A stretch of DNA of 12,169 nt from SAR202 cluster bacterium (GTDB taxonomy: Bacteria > Chloroflexota > Dehalococcoidia > Lucifugimonadales > UBA1123): contig JASLRP010000492.1 of the NCBI GenBank assembly GCA_030743915.1, forward strand, positions 1-12,169. Reading direction: 5' to 3'. The notes under the pieces were generated by a model. That model worked only from the letters and a program-made list of their open reading frames with translations. It made no database searches and was not told the origin of the DNA. Shown piece after piece: positions 1 to 6,745 of the stretch. Numbering within the stretch: the stretch's first letter is position 1; every line of letters starts with the position of its first letter. The position numbers and the translations under genes are program-made.

Positions 1-282
1 CCTGTGATAATGGAGGCATCGTCCAACTCCATGAGAGAGGCTGCCGCTTGCGGCCTGCCCGTAATCACGTCAGATATCGCGACCAATCGAGAGTTTCTCG
101 ATGAGTCTCATGCGTCTCTCGTTGACCCGCTGGACATCGGCCAATTACGGACCGAGATTGAACGACTCGCGGATAGTCCCGATCTGCGAAACTCGATGAG
201 CAAAGCCGCGCTGGCCAAGGCTCAAAACTCCAATATCACCACAAGAGCTTCACGGATTTTGGAGTGGTTGGAGCTAATCTGA
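1..282 (+). CDS. Glycosyltransferase family 4, C-terminal part only (5' end outside window)
   Basis: The reading frame is open from the first base and ends at TGA 280-282, leaving 93 residues. The segment shows the GT4 nucleotide-sugar-binding signature: an E-x7-E pair in MEASSNSMREA, followed by AAACGLPVITSDIATNREF, the usual 'A.G.PVI.....N.E' stretch of the C-terminal Rossmann lobe. A helical tail with DSPDLRNSMSKAAL resembles the family's closing helices. Proteins of this type transfer a sugar from an NDP-sugar to a growing glycan at the cytoplasmic face of the membrane. The N-terminal acceptor domain lies upstream of the window, so substrate cannot be guessed. The next gene begins only 4 nt after the stop, so they are almost certainly co-transcribed. 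The apparent ATG/GTG near the left edge is internal and is not the real start. Confidence 0.88.
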   Translation, partial: PVIMEASSNSMREAAACGLPVITSDIATNREFLDESHASLVDPLDIGQLRTEIERLADSPDLRNSMSKAALAKAQNSNITTRASRILEWLELI

Positions 283-286
283 CTCT

Positions 287-1456
287 GTGAAAATTCTTCA
301 GGTCGTCCCCAGCTTGGCCCCTGAATGGGGAGGCCCGGTTAAAGTGGTCAACGAACTGACCCGAGCTCTCGTATCTCTGGGGGTGTCCAGCGAGATAGTT
401 TCGGCTCAAGGGAGGCGAGTGGGAACACCCGAACTGCCTGCCAATGGAATCCCTGCGCACCTGTTCCACACCGGCCCGTTCTCACGACTCTGGACAGGCC
501 ATGCTCCCGGTTTGGAGAAAGCGCTGGACAGATCGATTGCCGATTACGACCTCGTCCACATTCAGGAACTGTGGCACTATCCTGGCTTCATAGCTTCGAA
601 ATTAGCCCAATCCAAGAACGTTCCATACATCGTCACCATCCACGGCGAATTGAATGAATGGAACCTTCAGCAGAAGCGGCTGAAAAAACGAATTTACATG
701 ACTGCGATTCAACATCGAGTCCTGAAGCGAGCGGCGGCCCTTCACGCCATCACCGGGGCTGAGGCTGACAGGATACGTGATCTCGGGTACCTGAATGATG
801 TGCAAATGATACCTAATGGCATCCACCCGGAGGAATTCGAGGACCTACCCGATCGCTCGGTTTTCACGCAACGATACCCAGAGGCGAGCGGCAATTTGAT
901 CGTGCTGTTTCTAGGCAGAATACAGCAAAAGAAGGGTCTCGACATTCTGGCGCGGGTGTTCGGAAATCTGACTCAGACCCGCGATGACGTCCGGCTGGTT
1001 GTGGCCGGTCCTGACGAAGACAACACCCTGGCCGAGGTCAAAACCATCCTCTCGTCGCATGGAGCGCTGGACAAAACGATATTCCCAGGCATGTTGACAG
1101 GCCAACAGAAACTTGAAGCTCTGGGCGCCGCGGATATTTTTGTGTTGACGTCCTATTCCGAAGGGTTCTCAATGGCGCTTCTGGAGGCGCTCTCGGCAGG
1201 CCTGCCGCTACTCATCACCGATGAGTGCAATTTCCCGGAGGTCAGTGAATCCAGCGCCGGATTCATCACCAGACCGGAAGATCAGGAAGTCTCCCGAAGC
1301 CTTTCTGCCCTGTTGGACTCCGCAGGTCTCAGGCAAGAGATGAGCGACAACGCCCGGCGGTTGGTCAGGTCGAACTACACATGGGAGAGAATTGCCGAAA
1401 AGATGTTTACATTGTATGAGACCATCATCGCCAGGAACACGATAGCTCCGGCGTGA
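287..1456 (+). CDS. Glycosyltransferase family 4 (GT-B fold), surface polysaccharide synthesis
   Basis: A 389-residue protein of normal GT4 length, starting at GTG 287. The N-terminal lobe opens with MKILQVVPSLAPEWGGP (residues 1-17), the glycine-rich acceptor-domain loop. A VTIHGE element is near 116-121 and PNGIHPEEF near 176-184 marks the lobe junction. The C-terminal lobe has FLGRIQQKKGLD (208-219), VVAGPDED (238-245) and the family's E-x7-E motif at E292/E300 (EGFSMALLE), followed by ALSAGLPLLITD. These features place it among retaining GT4 enzymes that use NDP-sugars to build exopolysaccharide or O-antigen. There is no signal peptide or membrane segment, so it should be cytosolic or peripheral. 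Ribosome binding is weak: no good Shine-Dalgarno precedes the GTG, consistent with translational coupling to the gene ending 4 nt upstream. The transferred sugar cannot be read from the sequence. Confidence 0.93.
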   Translation: MKILQVVPSLAPEWGGPVKVVNELTRALVSLGVSSEIVSAQGRRVGTPELPANGIPAHLFHTGPFSRLWTGHAPGLEKALDRSIADYDLVHIQELWHYPGFIASKLAQSKNVPYIVTIHGELNEWNLQQKRLKKRIYMTAIQHRVLKRAAALHAITGAEADRIRDLGYLNDVQMIPNGIHPEEFEDLPDRSVFTQRYPEASGNLIVLFLGRIQQKKGLDILARVFGNLTQTRDDVRLVVAGPDEDNTLAEVKTILSSHGALDKTIFPGMLTGQQKLEALGAADIFVLTSYSEGFSMALLEALSAGLPLLITDECNFPEVSESSAGFITRPEDQEVSRSLSALLDSAGLRQEMSDNARRLVRSNYTWERIAEKMFTLYETIIARNTIAPA

Positions 1457-1471
1457 TCCCGCCGAAACCCG

Positions 1472-2497
1472 ATGTCGGCGTTGAAGAGAAACAAATTGGC
1501 AAGACAGATACACGAATACCATCCAACCATAGGCTACACATTTATTCCTGGACTGCGGGCCAGAATCCCCCACGAGGCCGGAGGTTACACTGTAAAGACG
1601 AACGGCGCGGGTTTCCGGTGCGACCACGAGGTCACGCCCGAAAAACCTGCTGACACATTCAGAATCGCGCTGTTTGGGGATTCGTTCACGGCGGGAGATG
1701 GGGTGAACAACCGCCAACGTTTCGGCGACCTGCTGGAGCAACGTTTCCCAGGAACGCAAGTCCTGAATTTCGGCCTTTCAGGCACCGGAACTGATCAGCA
1801 ATACCTCATATTTCAGCAGTACGCCAAAAACATCGAATTCGACCTCATGATGATATGCCCGCTCGTTGAAAATATCCGTCGGGTCGCGGCTCGATATCGT
1901 TTGGTGACATCCAGAGAAGACGGTGAAGACGGCTATTTGGCCAAGCCGTATTTCGAGTTGACCGACGGTAAACTCACCTTACGTCAGGTGCCTGTGCCCA
2001 AGGGTACGTTCAGCCAAGACCAACTTCCGGAGGAAGATCAGGACTTCCTTGATGTGGGAGGGCCTCATCAACTCGCCCGAGAGATTGTCAACACATACCT
2101 GAAACCTTTGAAATCTGTGATCCAGAGCGCGACTAAATTCCAGCCTGTCCCTGCTTATGACGACCCACAGAATCCTGATTGGCAGTTGATGAAAGCCATT
2201 CTCACCCAGTGGACATCGGAGGCTGGCGGCAAGCCGGTGCTGGTCGCGCCGATTCCTCTTTACCATCACATCGAACAGTCCGCTCCGGCGGATGGATTCG
2301 TGCAGCGATTCAAAGAGTTGGACGAGTTGCCCAACGTAAAGACGTTGAACAGTTTGCCTCGATTCTGGCAAGAATCTGCTAAGACACGCAAGGCGTGCCG
2401 GTTCAAGACCGATCCACACTTCACGCCGTTGGGCCACGAAGTATTTGCCGACGCGCTTTACCCTGCCATATCCCAGTACATCGAGTCTGCCAATTGA
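1472..2497 (+). CDS. SGNH/GDSL-type hydrolase-like protein of a glycan modification operon
   Basis: A 341-residue protein starting at ATG 1472, 15 nt after the glycosyltransferase. Block I is IALFGDSFTAGDG (residues 65-77) with the nucleophile serine at S71. A block II glycine lies in NFGLSGTGTDQQ (99-110). A block III-like asparagine is N134 in CPLVENIRR. The C-terminal catalytic Asp/His pair is in DPHFTPLGHEVFA (D314, H316). The SGNH fold is thus essentially complete, so an esterase or acyl-transfer role on a sugar is possible. In bacteria, proteins of this sort often sit beside carbamoyltransferases in polysaccharide clusters. I see no clear signal peptide, which is odd for an enzyme acting on exported glycan and suggests action on a cytoplasmic lipid-linked intermediate. 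Its stop overlaps the start of the next gene by 4 nt. The exact substrate is unknown. Confidence 0.85.
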   Translation: MSALKRNKLARQIHEYHPTIGYTFIPGLRARIPHEAGGYTVKTNGAGFRCDHEVTPEKPADTFRIALFGDSFTAGDGVNNRQRFGDLLEQRFPGTQVLNFGLSGTGTDQQYLIFQQYAKNIEFDLMMICPLVENIRRVAARYRLVTSREDGEDGYLAKPYFELTDGKLTLRQVPVPKGTFSQDQLPEEDQDFLDVGGPHQLAREIVNTYLKPLKSVIQSATKFQPVPAYDDPQNPDWQLMKAILTQWTSEAGGKPVLVAPIPLYHHIEQSAPADGFVQRFKELDELPNVKTLNSLPRFWQESAKTRKACRFKTDPHFTPLGHEVFADALYPAISQYIESAN

Positions 2498-4323
2498 GCA
2501 CCGATATTCTGGGCATCTCCTGCTACTACCACGATTCCGCCGCCGCCCTCGTGCGGGATGGCGAGATTATTGCAGCCGCCCAAGAGGAACGTTTCACTCG
2601 TCGCAAGCACGACCCCGGATTCCCCGATAACGCGATAAACTACTGTTTGGAAGAAGGCGAGATCGATCCCGAAGAGTTGGCGGCGGTGGTCTTTTACGAC
2701 AACCCTCTGCTGACTTTTGACAGGATCGTCAAATCACTGCTGCACGCTTCTCCAAAGGGAGTTGACCAGTGGCTGAAAGCTGCTCCAACATGGCTCGGCC
2801 TCAAGCTCAGAGTGCAGCAGACCATCCACGAGCGACTCGACCCAGACGTCAAGGTGTTGTACTCCGACCACCACATGTCTCATGCGGCCAGCGCGTTCTA
2901 TCCCTCGCCGTACCAGGAAGCGGCTGTGATCACGATGGACGGCGTTGGCGAGTGGGCGACGACGACCGTTGGCGTCGGTCGCGGCGAAAAGCTGGAAATC
3001 TTCGACGAGATCGCTTTCCCGCACTCGTTGGGACTGCTCTACAGCGCGTTCACTTACTACACCGGTTTCCGAGTGAATTCAGGCGAGTACAAGCTGATGG
3101 GACTCGCGGCGTATGGCGAGCCAAAGTATGAATCGTTGATCCGTGAATGCCTGATCGACATCAAGGACGATGGCTCCTATCGGCTCAACATGGACTACTT
3201 CGGATTTCTGGATTCCAATCTGATGATCAATCAGAAATTCGAGAACCTTTTTGGCGGCCCTGCCCGCGAACCGGAATCGCGAATCACCCGAAGAGACATG
3301 AACCTTGCATCCTCCATACAGGTTGTGCTTGAAGACGTGGTGTTGAAACTTGCCCGTCGAGCGCGCAACGAGACCGGCTTGACCCAGTTGGCGATGGCAG
3401 GCGGCGTGGCCCTCAATTGTGTCGCAAACGGGAAGATACTCAGCGAGGGAATTTTCGACGAGGTCTGGATTCAACCAGCCGCCGGGGACGCCGGAGGCGC
3501 TCTTGGAGCCGCGTTGGTTGCCTCGCACACGTACTTCGGCGCCCCTCGACGTGCGAATGGCGATGGGTGCGACGGTCAGAAAGGCAGCTATCTGGGGCCT
3601 GCGTACTCGAATCGAGAGGTCAAAGCGTTCCTCGATTATCGTGACTACCCGTACGTAGAGCTGTCAGATGATAAGAGATCGGCCACCATCGCTTCCGCCA
3701 TCGCCGACGGCAAGATCGTCGGCTACATGGTTGGAAGGATGGAATACGGCCCTCGTTCGCTGGGCGCTCGATCTATCCTCGGCGATGCCCGGAGTGCCGA
3801 TACACAGTCCATCATGAACCAAAAGATCAAGTTCAGGGAATCGTTCAGGCCATTCGCTCCGTCCGTTCTCGCAGAACGCAGCAAAGCGTATTTCGATCTG
3901 AAAACGGACAGCCCATACATGCTGTTGGTGGCCCCGGTTAATGAGGAAAGACGGTTGAATTCTGACACCGAGCTTCCCGACGACGACAACATGTTGCCGA
4001 TCATAAATCGTAAACGAAGCGACATACCCGCGGTCACCCACGTTGATTACTCGGCTCGCATACAGACCGTGTCGTGTGACGAGAAACCGGACTACTACGC
4101 ATTGATCAAAGAATTCGAGAATTTGACCGGCTATGGCCTCATCGTCAACACATCGTTCAACGTGCGTGGCGAGCCAATCGTCGCCAGTCCGGAGGATGCA
4201 TACCGTTGTTTCATGCGCACTGGAATCGACATGCTGGTGTTGGAAAACTGCATCCTGCAAAAAACCGAGCAACCCGTTTTCGCCGACGATGAGGACTGGA
4301 GGGAGACCTATGCCGTGGACTGA
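2494..4323 (+). CDS. O-carbamoyltransferase, NodU/CmcH/TobZ family
   Basis: The frame is open from an ATG at 2395, but the first 33 residues of that version overlap the SGNH gene and look unlike the family. The TTG at 2494 forms a TTGA overlap with the preceding stop and gives MSTDILGISCYYHDSAA, the canonical N-terminus, for 609 residues. The N-terminal Kae1-like domain includes AQEERFTRRKHD (29-40), DHHMSHAASAFYPSPY (125-140, metal-ligand H126/H130), MDGVGEW (148-154) and the AMAGGVALN segment (300-308). The C-terminal domain carries RMEYGPRSLGARSIL (415-429), KFRESFRPFAPSVL (446-459) and VNTSFNVRGEPI (551-562). Members transfer a carbamoyl group from carbamoyl phosphate, via a carbamoyl-adenylate formed with ATP, to a hydroxyl, as in Nod factors or antibiotics. 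Here the acceptor is probably a sugar of the surface polysaccharide (inference from neighbours). Confidence 0.94.
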   Translation: MSTDILGISCYYHDSAAALVRDGEIIAAAQEERFTRRKHDPGFPDNAINYCLEEGEIDPEELAAVVFYDNPLLTFDRIVKSLLHASPKGVDQWLKAAPTWLGLKLRVQQTIHERLDPDVKVLYSDHHMSHAASAFYPSPYQEAAVITMDGVGEWATTTVGVGRGEKLEIFDEIAFPHSLGLLYSAFTYYTGFRVNSGEYKLMGLAAYGEPKYESLIRECLIDIKDDGSYRLNMDYFGFLDSNLMINQKFENLFGGPAREPESRITRRDMNLASSIQVVLEDVVLKLARRARNETGLTQLAMAGGVALNCVANGKILSEGIFDEVWIQPAAGDAGGALGAALVASHTYFGAPRRANGDGCDGQKGSYLGPAYSNREVKAFLDYRDYPYVELSDDKRSATIASAIADGKIVGYMVGRMEYGPRSLGARSILGDARSADTQSIMNQKIKFRESFRPFAPSVLAERSKAYFDLKTDSPYMLLVAPVNEERRLNSDTELPDDDNMLPIINRKRSDIPAVTHVDYSARIQTVSCDEKPDYYALIKEFENLTGYGLIVNTSFNVRGEPIVASPEDAYRCFMRTGIDMLVLENCILQKTEQPVFADDEDWRETYAVD

Positions 4324-4663
4324 CGATCAACAGGCCGAATTTTTGGCCAAATTCCATCGTGACGTCATCGAGCCAGCCGCGAGCCGACTCAGAGAACAAG
4401 ATGTCGAGACGCTGTCTGTTACGCCTGACGACAAAGAACGGTCGTACTTTTCACGTCGGGTTCACCCTGACATGAAACCGGAAGATCTGGAATTGGACCT
4501 GGAGAACATTGACTGGGTAAAAGAGGCGTTTGGCGAGATTACTGACGGTCCTGAAGGCGATATTCTGTCCGATCTGTATAGTCAAATCGTTGATCTCGCC
4601 GACCGTTTCGAGGAGATGGAGGACGCCGAGGACGTGTCCCCGTACATCTACGTTATGTTCTGA
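4310..4663 (+). CDS. Small acidic protein of unknown function, coupled to the carbamoyltransferase
   Basis: The frame is open from an ATG at 4133, but that stretch lies entirely inside the carbamoyltransferase. The ATG at 4310 is preferred: a purine-rich GGAGGGA lies about 6 nt before it and it overlaps the upstream gene by only 14 nt. The product is 117 residues, MPWTDDQQAEFLAKF onward, with about 32 Asp/Glu against 11 Lys/Arg, so it is strongly acidic. No signal peptide, membrane segment or cysteine is present. Residues 55-105 look helical and end in an acidic run (FEEMEDAEDVS) followed by an aromatic tail YIYVMF. I do not recognise the family. Overlap with the carbamoyltransferase suggests a partner, regulator or stabiliser of that enzyme, but this rests on context alone. 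It is the last gene of the run before a 531-bp gap. Confidence 0.72.
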   Translation: MPWTDDQQAEFLAKFHRDVIEPAASRLREQDVETLSVTPDDKERSYFSRRVHPDMKPEDLELDLENIDWVKEAFGEITDGPEGDILSDLYSQIVDLADRFEEMEDAEDVSPYIYVMF

Positions 4664-4775
4664 TGATGGATTTGTAGTAACCTGCCACGATTTCACGGTT
4701 GATCGCCAACAAGACGCTATTTGATTTAGCCACATAATCAACTCGTATCCCATCGTTGTGCCAGATCAAATAGAT

Positions 4776-4799
4776 TCTACTGCCAAAACTGGCAGTAGA
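4776..4799. repeat. Perfect inverted repeat (10-bp stem, 4-nt loop)
   Basis: TCTACTGCCA (4776-4785) and TGGCAGTAGA (4790-4799) are exact reverse complements around the loop AAAC. It lies 112 nt past the stop of the acidic protein gene and 16 nt before the -35 of the strong promoter. No T-tract follows on the + strand, so it is not a classical intrinsic terminator in that direction. It may be an operator, an RNA 3'-end stabiliser for the carbamoyltransferase operon, or a weak terminator. Confidence 0.75.
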
Positions 4800-4815
4800 C
4801 TTCGTGCAGTCCATA

Positions 4816-4845
4816 TTGACATCGAAATGGCGACCCAACTAAAAT
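4816..4845 (+). promoter_or_regulatory. Predicted sigma70-type promoter
   Basis: TTGACA (4816-4821) matches the -35 consensus at all six bases. It is followed by an 18-nt spacer and TAAAAT (4840-4845), five of six bases for the -10. The expected transcript start is near 4852. The nearest downstream + strand gene is at 5195, giving a leader of about 340 nt if this promoter drives it. Alternatively it makes a short RNA. Assignment is by consensus only. Confidence 0.55.
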
Positions 4846-4960
4846 GCGTTCCGAGCCTTACAATCGTAATCGTCATGCTGAAGCAAACACGGCAATGACA
4901 CGAGGAATTGGTCATGCTGTGTAAAACCGTTGACGCCGCGTAAATCGCCAGATGCAATCA

Positions 4961-4997
4961 ATAAGAAAAAAGGCCCCAAAGTGATGCCTTTGAGGCC
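4961..4997 (-). terminator. Intrinsic terminator on the minus strand
   Basis: Read on the minus strand, GGCCTCAAAG (4997-4988) pairs with CTTTGGGGCC (4981-4972) across a 6-nt loop. Nine Watson-Crick pairs and one U-G wobble form a 10-bp stem, followed directly by six Ts (4971-4966) and then CTTAT. This is a textbook Rho-independent terminator. On the + strand the stem is followed by A-rich sequence and would not terminate. No recognisable minus-strand protein gene ends here. Confidence 0.75.
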
Positions 4998-5041
4998 AAA
5001 ACAGAAAAGATAATCCGCCAGTAAAGCAAATACTCTTCTAT
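4966..5041 (-). ncRNA. Candidate small RNA on the minus strand (about 77 nt)
   Basis: The intrinsic terminator at 4961-4997 needs a transcript, and no minus-strand protein gene precedes it. A promoter-like pair lies just upstream on that strand: TTGCGA (5077-5072, four of six) and TACAAT (5053-5048, five of six) with an 18-nt spacer. Initiation near 5041 would give an RNA of about 77 nt whose 3' half is the terminator hairpin. No matching RNA family is recognised. It would be antisense to the leader of the transcript for the gene at 5195. The existence of the RNA is inferred. Confidence 0.35.
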
Positions 5042-5047
5042 GCACAT

Positions 5048-5077
5048 ATTGTACACAATGACTCGCCGGAGTCGCAA
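5048..5077 (-). promoter_or_regulatory. Candidate minus-strand promoter
   Basis: On the minus strand TTGCGA (5077-5072) and TACAAT (5053-5048) are separated by 18 nt. The -10 is part of a small inverted repeat, ATTGT (5048-5052) / ACAAT (5055-5059), which could be an operator half-site pair or chance. It points towards the terminator at 4961-4997. Confidence 0.35.
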
Positions 5078-5194
5078 TGTCCGATCGTTTGAGATCGTCC
5101 TAAATCGGGGCCAGTCGTGGTCTGGCCCGGATGCCCATCCGCCCCACCTATTCATCTCCCTTTGTGAGTTCCGTTCGTTTTCGGGGATGACTAC

Positions 5195-5689
5195 ATGACG
5201 TTGCCATTTGCGAGCAAATCATCTGATTGGCAACCGATACGTTATACCAGTGAGGACTGCCGCAAGGCCGACCGTTGTGGGTCTTGTCTCGTCGACATCC
5301 TTCAACAAGGTAATGTCGTCAAACCTGCGCCGAACGGCGAGCTGTGGTTGACGTCGAACCTGTTCCGGCATGCAGATGAGGCCCAAAAATATCTTGCCCT
5401 TCCCATTCTAAACAGCGCGGAAATCGGCACGCTGATCGACTTGGAATCGATTGGCCTGTCCACTTCCTCAGTAATCTGGCGGAGAGAAACCCGGGCGTTC
5501 GGTCAACCCGGCGGCGCAATGGTTGGCGTGGTCCGCATCTCTAGTATTGGCACAACTACACCCCAGATGGCTGGCGGGGGTGCGACCGTCACTGAATGTT
5601 TTTTTACACGACCGCATCCGATGTCGCCTCCCTATCCCGACCCGGCTGCATCGGGTGACCAGTGGGAATTTCCTTTTCAAGCGCTATAG
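5195..5689 (+). CDS. Unrecognised 164-aa protein with a C-x5-C-x2-C cluster
   Basis: ATG 5195 follows a modest GGGGA about 7 nt upstream. The nearby ATG at 5187 is followed by a stop after three codons and can be discounted. The product is 164 residues with C22, C28 and C31 (EDCRKADRCGSCLVD, residues 21-34), a spacing compatible with a metal or disulfide site, and a fourth cysteine at C135. The middle (48-116) looks like mixed alpha/beta. The tail (119-164) is rich in Gly, Pro, Ser and Thr and is low in complexity. No signal peptide or membrane helix is apparent. I do not recognise a family. The following beta-propeller-like gene starts 20 nt after its stop, so the two probably form an operon. 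A run of seven Ts (5599-5605) in the tail is a possible indel site, so the C-terminus is less certain than the N-terminus. Confidence 0.6.
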   Translation: MTLPFASKSSDWQPIRYTSEDCRKADRCGSCLVDILQQGNVVKPAPNGELWLTSNLFRHADEAQKYLALPILNSAEIGTLIDLESIGLSTSSVIWRRETRAFGQPGGAMVGVVRISSIGTTTPQMAGGGATVTECFFTRPHPMSPPYPDPAASGDQWEFPFQAL

Positions 5690-5693
5690 CTTC

Positions 5694-5712
5694 AGGAGGT
5701 ACACCAAAATTG
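5694..5712 (+). promoter_or_regulatory. Strong ribosome binding site deciding a TTG start
   Basis: AGGAGGT at 5694-5700 is a full anti-16S match, 9 nt ahead of TTG 5710. It begins 5 nt after the stop of the preceding gene. It supports re-initiation at this TTG rather than the in-frame GTG at 5662. Confidence 0.8.
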
Positions 5713-6705
5713 TTGAGAAACAGATTATCCCTTGGAGAATTGAAGCCGGGATATGTGGCCGACTGGACGTACTTCAAAGACAACCGGCATGTAGCTGTTG
5801 CCAAACCCGACATCGGAAAAGTGTACGTGCTGAATAGTCAGACGCCAGCCGACATTTGCCCGGCGATAAACTTGGACGGCGAGCCAATTTCGGTCGGTAG
5901 TGCGATAACGGAATCGTCGAGGCATTTGTGCGTCGGATTGCGGAACTCTAATGACAAAAGCGCCTTGATCATATTAACTGCCGAATCGACAGAGTTTGCC
6001 GCCGACCTCGAATGGAAGATAGAAGCTCGCTTGACACATCCCAGCTTCTCGAACCCTCACGTTTGGAAAATTATTCCGTTCGACGGCACGTTCATTTGCT
6101 TAGGCGCGGACCCCGATTATGGGGCATTCATCGTAAAAACATCCCCATCAGGCGATGTCGAATGGACTTCGATTTCGGTCGGATCTCCAGACAGCGTGCC
6201 GACTGACATTGCGCTGATCCCTTCCAAACCAGGGCACATTCTAATGTCGATGGGTTTTGGTGGTTCCGTTGATATCTGGGAATTCGGGCCTACCCAAATG
6301 GAGCACGGCAAGTCTCTGACTCCGCCGTCGGAAATCTTCCAAGGGTTGGGGTTCCGACCGTCTCTCATACGCTATCATCCTGGGCGTGACAGGTTTTGGG
6401 CGGCCAGTTATAATCAGCTTTGGTCTGCCACGGTGGATGATGAGTGGGCTGTTCCGATACAGGTGACGAGCGAAGTCGATTGCATCAACGATCTGGCAAT
6501 AACTACAGATGGTCGCCGAATGTTCGCTGCCTGCACGTACACCAATCGAATCCAGATGTTAGAAATGGGGAGCAAGTTCTCGCTTGAAGCGAAATCTCCG
6601 TGGCTCGTCAGTATTCAGGGTGATGATTTATACGTGCTTGAGCAAGACGAAAACGAAGAATCGATTCTCCAGGTGATTCGCGCAGCTACTGAATCGCCGG
6701 AATGA
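5710..6705 (+). CDS. Beta-propeller-like protein of unknown function
   Basis: The frame can be opened at GTG 5662, but that start overlaps the previous gene and lacks a ribosome site. TTG 5710 is preceded by a perfect AGGAGGT (5694-5700) at 9-nt spacing, which decides the start and gives 331 residues. The protein is rich in beta-strand segments with repeating blade-like patterns: HVAVAKPDIGKVYVLNSQ (27-44), the DLAITTDGRRMFAAC segment (261-275) then NRIQMLEM, and GDDLYVLEQDE near the end. These resemble WD40/YVTN/SMP-30-type propellers, although no single family can be named. There is no signal peptide, so it should be cytoplasmic unless the start is wrong. It likely acts as a binding or scaffold module, or reads a ligand. 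It is convergent with the glycosyltransferase gene at 6746, with 40 nt between the stops and no clear terminator. Confidence 0.75.
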   Translation: MLRNRLSLGELKPGYVADWTYFKDNRHVAVAKPDIGKVYVLNSQTPADICPAINLDGEPISVGSAITESSRHLCVGLRNSNDKSALIILTAESTEFAADLEWKIEARLTHPSFSNPHVWKIIPFDGTFICLGADPDYGAFIVKTSPSGDVEWTSISVGSPDSVPTDIALIPSKPGHILMSMGFGGSVDIWEFGPTQMEHGKSLTPPSEIFQGLGFRPSLIRYHPGRDRFWAASYNQLWSATVDDEWAVPIQVTSEVDCINDLAITTDGRRMFAACTYTNRIQMLEMGSKFSLEAKSPWLVSIQGDDLYVLEQDENEESILQVIRAATESPE

Positions 6706-6745
6706 CAATAAGGAATTCGCCGGACGTTCGGAACAGTTTCGATGT

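Larger units (their letters stand above)
4664..5194. other. 531-bp intergenic region, AT-richer, no convincing protein gene
   Basis: All frames here hold only short open stretches without family resemblance or plausible ribosome sites. The region is visibly AT-richer than its flanks. It contains a perfect 10-bp hairpin, a strong + strand promoter-like pair, a weaker second + pair (TTGACG 4930-4935, 17 nt, TGCAAT 4953-4958), a minus-strand promoter-like pair with a downstream intrinsic terminator, and a GC-rich hairpin (GGGCCAG 5108-5114 with CTGGCCC 5122-5128). Two tiny ORFs joined by ATGA (4875-4898, 7 aa; 4895-4924, 9 aa) follow the strong promoter but lack Shine-Dalgarno sites. A direct repeat GTCATGCTG occurs at 4872-4880 and 4911-4919. 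Confidence 0.7.

Noticed and set aside
1208..1759. 183-aa minus-strand frame across the GT4/SGNH junction
   Set aside because: It opposes two well-supported genes and shows no recognisable protein features.
4875..4924. Two overlapping mini-ORFs as an attenuator leader peptide
   Set aside because: They are only 7 and 9 codons, have no Shine-Dalgarno and no run of a regulatory amino acid. They were kept only as a note in the leader finding.
4958..5155. Minus-strand 65-aa open frame
   Set aside because: It runs straight through the terminator stem, has no ribosome site or family resemblance, and is better explained by chance in non-coding DNA.
5523..5710. Fusion of the 164-aa protein with the propeller gene through a frameshift at the T7 run
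   Set aside because: The propeller frame is closed by TGA at 5656-5658 between the T-run and the propeller start, so one slip could not join them. The AGGAGGT before TTG 5710 also points to two separate genes.
6706..6745. Terminator between the convergent propeller and glycosyltransferase genes
   Set aside because: The only palindrome, around CCGGACGTTCGG, has no room for a loop and no T-run follows.
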